This document shows positions 32,886 through 38,983 of a DNA stretch of 38,983 nucleotides, piece after piece; the first letter of the stretch is position 1, and each line of letters opens with the position of its first letter. The notes beneath the pieces were generated by a model, which was not told where the DNA came from, ran no database searches, and saw only the letters and a list, made by a program, of their open reading frames with translations. A program made the translations under genes and the position numbers. The stretch covers positions 1 through 38,983 of the forward strand of contig DAIDHF010000022.1 in assembly GCA_027452005.1 (NCBI GenBank). The letters are read 5' to 3'. The stretch comes from Acidimicrobiales bacterium (lineage in GTDB: Bacteria > Actinomycetota > Acidimicrobiia > Acidimicrobiales > JAKAVM01).

Positions 32886-34787
32886 ATGTGTGGAATCGCA
32901 GGGTGCATTCACCCAGACATTGTTTCAAAAGACTGCGGAGTATCTGACCAGGTAGAATCCATTGGACACCGTGGACCTGACTCACGGGGGATATATCAAG
33001 ATCGAGGAATTTCAATTGGTCAGGCCCGACTATCAATTATTGACCTTGAAACTGGCGACCCTCCAATTTGTTCAGAGGACGAAACTTTTGTCTCGGTTTT
33101 GAACGGTGAAATATATAACTTCAAATCTCTCCAAGTCGAACTCAAGGCAGCGGGCCATAAACTTTCAACAAAGTGCGACACTGAGGTACTGGCGCACCTA
33201 GCTGAATACAATAGCCCTAGCCGACTGGCTAACAAGCTAGACGGAATGTTTGCCTTTGCAGTACTAGACACTCGACGACGCGAAATCATGCTTGGCCGAG
33301 ACCCTGTAGGGAAAAAGCCGCTGTATTATTACGACTCTCCTTCACTGTTTGTTTTTGGCTCAGAGATCAAGGCGGTCCTCGCACACCCCGGGGTTCCTCA
33401 TGAATTGAACGATCAAGTTTTGCTGTCCTATCTGACGTTTGGATATGTGCCTTCTCCGGACACGTTTTTCAAAGGAATCTACGCGGTTCCGCCTGGTCAC
33501 ACTCTTGTGCGTGGCATATCAGGAGCTTGCTCCATTGAACCGTTTTGGACATTATCAATTCAAAATCAGCTCCAACAAGGTTTAGGGGCGGACGCACCCG
33601 ACTTACGTAGCAATTCAGGCAATTTTCAGGCAAGCGCACGAAATGTCAGGCGACTTTTAGAAATGGCCGTTGAAAAGAGGTTGGTATCAGACGTTCCTCT
33701 TGGGGCCTTTCTATCGGGAGGAATTGATTCTTCCGCAATAGTAGCTATCATGGCTCGGCTTACTAACCAGCCAGTCAATACTTTCACTATCGGCTTCAAT
33801 GACAACGAAGGCTTTGATGAGCGCCCATATGCTGAGACAATTGCAAAACGCTATAAGACTAATCATACCGAGTTTGTGGTTGACCCAGATGCCTCGTCCC
33901 ACATCGAGGCACTTGTGCGACATTATGACTCTCCCATTGGCGACTCATCGGCCCTTCCAACCTATCTTCTGTCCGAGCTCACCAAGTCACAAGTTACCGT
34001 AGCTCTATGCGGGGACGGAGGCGACGAATTATTCGGTGGATACGAGAGATTTGCAGCCGCTCTGGCAGTCGACAAGTTTCACCAAATTCCAAAACCTGTT
34101 TTGAAGGTTTTTTCATCAGCCCTAAATCGGGTCTTACCCGCATCTACCGGATACGGAGCCAAGATCGGCAGGCTCTTAGAAGCCGCTGACCTAGCACCCC
34201 ATCTTGCCTTTCTCAAGTGGATGAGCTTTGTATCTTCCGAGTGGCGCGGGAAGCTAACCTTGCTACCTCCAACTCGTGGGACCGAGGGATATGAGCGGCT
34301 CTGGAACTCTTATCCACCAAACCAAACCTTGCTCCAACGCCTTCAACGGATCAATATTGAGACCTACCTACTAGATGACTTGCTGCCTAAGGTAGACAGG
34401 ATGTCCATGGCGCACGGCCTGGAGGTCAGGTCGCCCTTTCTAGACAAAGCCCTCCTGGGTTATGCCATTGCCCTTCCCGACCGACATAAGGTTTTTGGCT
34501 TGAATCTCAAGAGAGTACTCAAAGAGGCAGTCCAAGACCTCTTGCCAGCTGAACTCTTGGCAAGAAAAAAACATGGATTTGGCATTCCTCTCCACCGTTG
34601 GTTTAGAGAGGATCTTCGCGGATATGTTGAATCTAACCTATGCGCTAATGACGCAAGTGTTGCCACATACTTAGACCCCGATGCCATAAGATCACTGCTG
34701 GATGCTCACATGTCTGGCCAAGAACTTGGACACGCTATTTGGACCTTGTTGACTCTGGAGATCTTTCTGAAACAACACGGTTGGTAG
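32886..34787 (+). CDS. asnB: Glutamine-hydrolysing asparagine synthetase (AsnB)
   Basis: The 633-residue protein begins MCGIAGCIHPD, placing the glutaminase nucleophile at Cys2 after removal of Met1. RLSIIDLETGDPPI and NGEIYNF follow. The synthetase domain shows SGGIDSS at residues 277-283 and LCGDGGDELFGGYERF. It therefore retains both half-reactions, unlike the lasso cyclase in this window. AsnB-like amidotransferases are frequent in exopolysaccharide loci and may amidate uronic acids rather than make asparagine. The start ATG lies at 32886 with AGGACG 5 bases upstream. The next gene follows after 12 bases. Confidence 0.92.
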   Translation: MCGIAGCIHPDIVSKDCGVSDQVESIGHRGPDSRGIYQDRGISIGQARLSIIDLETGDPPICSEDETFVSVLNGEIYNFKSLQVELKAAGHKLSTKCDTEVLAHLAEYNSPSRLANKLDGMFAFAVLDTRRREIMLGRDPVGKKPLYYYDSPSLFVFGSEIKAVLAHPGVPHELNDQVLLSYLTFGYVPSPDTFFKGIYAVPPGHTLVRGISGACSIEPFWTLSIQNQLQQGLGADAPDLRSNSGNFQASARNVRRLLEMAVEKRLVSDVPLGAFLSGGIDSSAIVAIMARLTNQPVNTFTIGFNDNEGFDERPYAETIAKRYKTNHTEFVVDPDASSHIEALVRHYDSPIGDSSALPTYLLSELTKSQVTVALCGDGGDELFGGYERFAAALAVDKFHQIPKPVLKVFSSALNRVLPASTGYGAKIGRLLEAADLAPHLAFLKWMSFVSSEWRGKLTLLPPTRGTEGYERLWNSYPPNQTLLQRLQRINIETYLLDDLLPKVDRMSMAHGLEVRSPFLDKALLGYAIALPDRHKVFGLNLKRVLKEAVQDLLPAELLARKKHGFGIPLHRWFREDLRGYVESNLCANDASVATYLDPDAIRSLLDAHMSGQELGHAIWTLLTLEIFLKQHGW

Positions 34788-34799
34788 TAGTCTGGAGCG

Positions 34800-35954
34800 A
34801 TGAAGGACCAGATATCAATCTTACGATTGATAACCCGGCTTAACATTGGAGGGCCGGCAAGGCAGGCACTACTGCTCTCAAGTGCACTTTCGCCAAGATT
34901 CAACACGACCCTGGCTTGTGGGCTTGCAAGCATAGAAGAGGGCGAACTCATGGTGCCCGGGGTAACCTTGAGGCGAGTTCCCCTGGTCAGGCCGGTCAAC
35001 CCTTGGCTCGATCTGGTCGCCCTTGCTCGAACCAAGGACCTGATAGGTCAAGTCCGCCCTGACATCGTTCACACTCATATGGCCAAGGCTGGGACAATAG
35101 GGCGACTTGCTAGTTTTACCAAGTCTCAAAGAAAATCGGCTCGACCAAAGACTATTCACACTTTTCATGGACATGTTCTTGACGGTTACTTCTCAAGACT
35201 AAAAAATGCGACCTTTAGAAACATCGAGATAGAACTTGCTAAAAGGACGGATGTCCTAATAGCCGTGAGTTTGGAGATCAAAGACCAACTTCTAGAGTTC
35301 AAGATCGGACGGCCTGACCAGATAGAAGTTGTCCCTCTTGGCCTGGACCTGTCGAAATTCTCGCAACTTACACCCGGCATCCGGGAAGACTATTTGGTTG
35401 ACCTGCTTGAAATTCCACTAGAATCCTATCTTGTAGGAGTCGTTGGACGATTGGTCCCGATAAAGTCGGTAGAACATGCCATCCAAGCAGTCCGTGAAAT
35501 AGATAACTCTCACCTCGTGATCGTGGGTGACGGTGAGTGTCGAGGCGACCTTGAGAAACTCTCGAACGACCTGGGACTTTCAAGCAGAGTTCATTTTTTG
35601 GGATTTAGATCAGATTTAGATCAAGTGTATTCAGGACTAGACTGTGTCTTACTAACAAGTCGCAACGAGGGGACGCCGGTGTCGTTGATTGAGGCCCAGG
35701 CATCGGGGAGACCAGTAATTGCCAGTGACGTTGGCGGGGTTAGGTCGGTCGTGGACGACCAACACACCGGGGTACTGGTTGAATACGGGAATATTTCACA
35801 GATCTCCCAAGTAATTGGGCATCTATTTGACAATCCTGGGATTCGACAAAAGCTTGGGGCAAATGCGCAAGTCAGTGCCCTGAACAAGTTCAGCTCATCG
35901 GTTCTGATTGATCACCTTGAAACTATCTATCTAAACCTGGTTTCCAACCGTTGA
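34800..35954 (+). CDS. Family 4 glycosyltransferase
   Basis: The 384-residue GT-B enzyme starts with ILRLITRLNIGGPARQALLLS, the glycine-rich acceptor-side motif of GT4. It contains PDIVHTHMAKAGTIGRLA, VGVVGRLVPIKSVEHAIQA, LVIVGDGECRGDLE and SRNEGTPVSLIEAQASGRPVIAS (EX7E) in the donor lobe. GGAG lies upstream of the ATG. The pattern is close to undecaprenyl-glycan GT4 enzymes that add hexoses. It overlaps the next gene by 4 bases. Confidence 0.88.
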   Translation: MKDQISILRLITRLNIGGPARQALLLSSALSPRFNTTLACGLASIEEGELMVPGVTLRRVPLVRPVNPWLDLVALARTKDLIGQVRPDIVHTHMAKAGTIGRLASFTKSQRKSARPKTIHTFHGHVLDGYFSRLKNATFRNIEIELAKRTDVLIAVSLEIKDQLLEFKIGRPDQIEVVPLGLDLSKFSQLTPGIREDYLVDLLEIPLESYLVGVVGRLVPIKSVEHAIQAVREIDNSHLVIVGDGECRGDLEKLSNDLGLSSRVHFLGFRSDLDQVYSGLDCVLLTSRNEGTPVSLIEAQASGRPVIASDVGGVRSVVDDQHTGVLVEYGNISQISQVIGHLFDNPGIRQKLGANAQVSALNKFSSSVLIDHLETIYLNLVSNR

Positions 35955-37066
35955 CTTCTAATAGGATCTCCGTCCTGGCCTTAGCCTCGTACCCTATCGA
36001 GGCTGCCTCCACACGACTGAGAGTTTGTCAGTTTGTCGATACTCTCGCGAGAAACGGTATTGACGTCCAACTGGAACCAATGCTCGACTCTGAAACCTTT
36101 GGCGAGTTGTACCAAAGCACTTCACCTCTAAGCCTGGCGGGGAAAATTGCAAGGCGCGTCCTCAAAAGTGGGGTCCGGATCGTAAAGAACTCACGCCCAG
36201 ATCTTATTTGGGTTCAACGAGAGGCCGCCATCTTTGGCCCGTCAGTACTTGAGGTACTGGCCACTCGCGCCTGGAAGGTGCCTCTAATAGTCGACTTAGA
36301 CGACTCCACCTGGATCCCCTATAAGAGCCCGACCCATGGGACACTGGCCAGGATGTTGAAGTTTCCGTCTAAGACCAATGCACTAATCCGACGCGCCAGG
36401 CTGGTCACTTGCGGTTCAAACTTTATTGAAGGCCACGTCAGAAATTTGGGTACCCCGACTTTCTTGATTCCGAGCTGTCTTGACTTGAGCTGCTATAAAC
36501 CCAAAGAGGTTCAGCCTCAAGAAAACACCCCTACGATTGGATGGATTGGAACCCACACCACATTTCCAGCGCTTGTCGAATTGTTCCCCGCATTAGACCA
36601 GTTGACTAAGTATCACGAATTTCAAGTCCTTATTGTTGGCCATGGGAATCAGAAAATCAATGTCCCAGGAAACATCAACATTGTCTTTCGAGACTGGAGC
36701 CTTGAAAGAGAGCCGGGTGACTTTGCGTCACTGGATATTGGCCTCTATCCAATATCTCCCGGACCCTGGGCCGAAGGGAAATCAGCCCTAAAATCTGTCC
36801 AATACTTAGCATGTGGAGTACCCTTCGTGGCTAGCCCGGTTGGCCAGGCGCGAGAAGTCGGACTTGAATCGGTTACAAATTTCTTCGCCCGGACGCCCAA
36901 GGAGTGGTACGATCGCATAGAGGACCTGCTAGTTTCCCCCGGGTTACGCACGTCTATGGGGCTCGCAGGTCGAAACTATGCGTGCGAGCACCATGACGCT
37001 AACGTCTTGGCTCAGGGGTTGGCTGAAAGAATGTGGGAAGTTTACAAGAAATCTCGTGATGATTAG
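35951..37066 (+). CDS. Family 4-type glycosyltransferase
   Basis: The 371-residue protein starts with a TTG at 35951 that overlaps the previous stop. SVLALASYPIEAASTRLRVCQF is the N-terminal segment. LIWVQREAAIFGPSVLEVL and VDLDDSTW are typical of exopolysaccharide GT4 proteins. PTIGWIGTHTTFPALVELFPALDQL opens the donor lobe and GKSALKSVQYLACGVPFVASPVG is the donor-binding region; the second acidic residue of the usual EX7E is not obvious. The substrate is unknown. Confidence 0.82.
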   Translation: MTSNRISVLALASYPIEAASTRLRVCQFVDTLARNGIDVQLEPMLDSETFGELYQSTSPLSLAGKIARRVLKSGVRIVKNSRPDLIWVQREAAIFGPSVLEVLATRAWKVPLIVDLDDSTWIPYKSPTHGTLARMLKFPSKTNALIRRARLVTCGSNFIEGHVRNLGTPTFLIPSCLDLSCYKPKEVQPQENTPTIGWIGTHTTFPALVELFPALDQLTKYHEFQVLIVGHGNQKINVPGNINIVFRDWSLEREPGDFASLDIGLYPISPGPWAEGKSALKSVQYLACGVPFVASPVGQAREVGLESVTNFFARTPKEWYDRIEDLLVSPGLRTSMGLAGRNYACEHHDANVLAQGLAERMWEVYKKSRDD

Positions 37067-37088
37067 GCCAAGTGGGAACTAACGAGTT

Positions 37089-37799
37089 ATGAAACGCATT
37101 GTCGCAGGTATTATTGCACTCTTGCCATCCAGGCTGACCCCTATTGTTTTGCGCGTCCTACTCGGCTATAACATCGGCAAAGACGTCAAGATAGGTTTGA
37201 GCATAATTGATGTCAAATCATGCCGGATTGGAAATGGTGTAAGGATCGGACACGGCAACCTCTTTATTGAAACCGATCAGTTAGAAATTGGCAACGGGGT
37301 CAAGATTGGACACTTGAACGTTTTTCGAGGAGGTTCCAAGATATCAATAGGTGACCGAAGTGAGGTTATCCGACTAAATGTAATCAATTCAATTGTTGAC
37401 CCAGAGGTTTACAACGATTACACCCCAGAATTTTGCTGTGGCCAGAATGTAAGTATTACCGAAGGTCATAAGATCGACTTTACTGACCGGGTATCAATTG
37501 GGAACTATTCAATAGTGGCTGGGCGAAACTCGTCATTGTGGACCCACGTCAGACAGGCTACCAAGCCAATAGAGATCGGGGATAACTGTTATCTGGGATC
37601 TGAGATCAGAGTGGGTCCAGGGGTAACAATTGCAGATCGAAATATTGTCGCCATGGGGTCGGTAGTAACTAGCTCAAACCTAGTTACAGATAAGGTAATT
37701 GGTGGGGTTCCGGCAAAGATAATCAAAGATCTCGACGATTCCAATTTGCGCCTATTGAAGAACACCGATTCTCCAGAGCTGGACTACGGTTCCCAGTAG
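37089..37799 (+). CDS. Left-handed beta-helix acyltransferase (hexapeptide repeat)
   Basis: The 236-residue protein is rich in hexapeptide repeats, such as IGNGVRIGHGNLFI, IGNGVKIGHLNVF, and ITEGHKIDFTDRVSIGNYSIVAGRN. It ends with the typical LGSEIRVGPGVTIADRNIVAMGSVVTSS and VIGGVPAKIIK, characteristic of LbH acetyltransferases. It would O- or N-acylate a sugar using an acyl-CoA. The catalytic His is expected in the loop near WTHVRQATKPIEIGDN. The ATG at 37089 follows the previous gene by 22 bases. Confidence 0.85.
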   Translation: MKRIVAGIIALLPSRLTPIVLRVLLGYNIGKDVKIGLSIIDVKSCRIGNGVRIGHGNLFIETDQLEIGNGVKIGHLNVFRGGSKISIGDRSEVIRLNVINSIVDPEVYNDYTPEFCCGQNVSITEGHKIDFTDRVSIGNYSIVAGRNSSLWTHVRQATKPIEIGDNCYLGSEIRVGPGVTIADRNIVAMGSVVTSSNLVTDKVIGGVPAKIIKDLDDSNLRLLKNTDSPELDYGSQ

Positions 37800-37803
37800 G
37801 TTG

Positions 37804-38983
37804 ATGGCATCTTTCTCTAAGATTAGGTCTCTTCTCCAAAGAATGGCCGATGGCTCAATCTACAGACTTCGGGCAAGTACGTTTAGCTTCTCCCTGTCAA
37901 ACCTGTCGTGGTTGGCAGGAGGGTGTCTCATAGCGGTACTGATTGGGATACTCATACCGCGATCCCCGGCACTACCAGCGCTTATAGTTCCCATGATTTC
38001 CGTGCTTGCAATTCTGACAATAATGGTAAACGGGCTTTTTGGGAACAAACCCTACACGACAAAGCAAAAGTTGATGCTCTGGACAATCGGGGCCTACTTC
38101 GTCCACCTAGTAATCGGCGAGATTATCTGGAGTTCAAATACTTTGACTAACTACTTTGGAGGCGATGCCCAGACCTATAACTATGGTGCAATAGCTCTAA
38201 GACAACACTGGCAGGGTATTGGACCCATGCCCGGCCTTCCAGCGGGGAAGGATGGATTCTTCTACCTCCTGGCTATACTTTATTCAGTTTTCGGGAACCA
38301 GGCGAGCGCGGGGATGGCAGTTGACGCCGCATTCGCCGCGGCCATGATTCCGCTCCTGTATGACGCCACGGATCGGCTTTTTGGAGAAAAGGCTGCGAAA
38401 TATATTCCTCCCCTCTGTCTTTTCATGCCCGGATTTCTCATCTGGAGTTCTCAAATGCTTCGAGAGTCGGGAATCTACTTTGGCATTGCACTTGGTATCA
38501 ACGCGTGTATTCGGTTAACAAAGAAAATGTCATTCGGGGCCATCGTTGCGTTGGGGTCTTCGGTTATCCTGGTTTTTGTCTGGCGAGCTAGCGTTGGAGC
38601 TCTAATGGCTGGTGGATTTCTCGTGGCACTGTTACTACAGCGAAAGGCCAAGAATACGTTTGCGACATTCTTGATTGCGGCTATTGCTGGTGGCGCAGTA
38701 CTCGGACTGGGAATTGGTTATTCGGGATTCCACTTGCTCGCTACAACAAGTCTCGCCCAAATCAACAATGTACGCTCTAGTAGTGCCACCGGGGCATCAA
38801 GTGGTTTCTTGCCCAGTTCGGACATCTCCACTGGAAAGCACGCTCTGTTCTATCTACCTATTGGTATGCCATTGTTTATGTTCGGTCCCCTCCCATGGCA
38901 AATTGGAGGGGGTAGACAGCTTTTTAGTATCCCTGACGTTCTCGTCTGGTGGTCACTACTGCCCAGTCTCTGGCGCGGCTGGA
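37804..38983 (+). CDS. Polytopic membrane protein, possible glycan polymerase or GT39-like transferase (C-terminus beyond window)
   Basis: The frame is open from ATG 37804 to the window end, about 393 residues without a stop. Several hydrophobic segments alternate with short loops. A conserved-looking loop after the third segment reads TNYFGGDAQTYNYGAIALRQHW, resembling the acidic first periplasmic loop of GT-C or Wzy-type glycan enzymes. IWSSQMLRESGIYFGIALG follows. It is 4 bases after the acyltransferase stop and belongs to that operon. The exact family was not recognised, and a polymerase, ligase or GT-C enzyme would all fit. Confidence 0.65.
   Translation, partial: MASFSKIRSLLQRMADGSIYRLRASTFSFSLSNLSWLAGGCLIAVLIGILIPRSPALPALIVPMISVLAILTIMVNGLFGNKPYTTKQKLMLWTIGAYFVHLVIGEIIWSSNTLTNYFGGDAQTYNYGAIALRQHWQGIGPMPGLPAGKDGFFYLLAILYSVFGNQASAGMAVDAAFAAAMIPLLYDATDRLFGEKAAKYIPPLCLFMPGFLIWSSQMLRESGIYFGIALGINACIRLTKKMSFGAIVALGSSVILVFVWRASVGALMAGGFLVALLLQRKAKNTFATFLIAAIAGGAVLGLGIGYSGFHLLATTSLAQINNVRSSSATGASSGFLPSSDISTGKHALFYLPIGMPLFMFGPLPWQIGGGRQLFSIPDVLVWWSLLPSLWRGW

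Overview
This window is an accessory region of moderate to low GC, probably from a Gram-positive actinobacterium. The evidence for that is indirect. Lasso protein B is split into separate B1 and B2 genes, which is the usual Gram-positive arrangement. TTG and GTG starts are frequent. One decayed transposase resembles IS5-family copies common in Actinomycetota, possibly Acidimicrobiia. No rRNA, tRNA or core housekeeping gene was found to fix the taxonomy.

Layout. (1) 1-3255 (minus): a secreted surface protein with a beta-propeller, a PKD-like domain and five ~113-residue Ig-like repeats; it runs off the left edge. (2) 3376-8522, with 8523-9497 possibly attached: a lasso peptide gene cluster. 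The precursor (5222-5410) and cyclase (3376-5139) are on the minus strand. The RRE protein B1, leader peptidase B2, HPr-kinase-like kinase and nucleotidyltransferase are on the plus strand, followed directly by a FemAB/GNAT-like acyltransferase. (3) 9575-12359 (minus): methyltransferase, DegT-type sugar aminotransferase and sulfotransferase. (4) 12360-18056: a decayed mobile-element zone with an IS5-like pseudogene, a short tandem repeat, an unclassified transposase remnant and an ISL3-like pseudogene; a GT2 and an FdtA-like ketoisomerase survive inside it. (5) 18057-21582 (minus): TylF-like and class I methyltransferases, a WecA/MraY-like initiating transferase and an SDR sugar epimerase. (6) 21832-30226 (plus): GT4, Wzm/Wzt-type ABC exporter, GT9, heptose-1-P nucleotidyltransferase, heptose-7-P kinase and a fused GT4-GT2. 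(7) 30360-32824 (minus): two methyltransferases around a gene-poor gap. (8) 32886-38983 (plus): glutamine-dependent asparagine synthetase, two GT4 enzymes, a hexapeptide acyltransferase and a polytopic membrane protein cut by the right edge.

How the parts work together. Regions 3-8 read as a cell-surface glycan locus. A WecA-like enzyme would start the chain on a lipid carrier and GT2/GT4/GT9 enzymes would extend it. FdtA plus the aminotransferase could supply a 3-amino-3,6-dideoxyhexose, and the HldE-type pair could supply an activated heptose. Sulfate, methyl and acyl groups may decorate or cap the chain, and Wzm/Wzt would export it.

The most distinctive system is the lasso cluster. The precursor leader matches the lasso spacing Y-x2-P-x5-G-x5-T-x-G exactly. 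The predicted 16-residue core is GRKGRGFIDNGSGVSK, with a Gly1-Asp9 macrolactam ring. The adjacent kinase and nucleotidyltransferase resemble the tailoring pair of pseudomycoidin-type phosphorylated lasso peptides, but this core ends in Lys rather than Ser and has no bulky plug residue in its tail.
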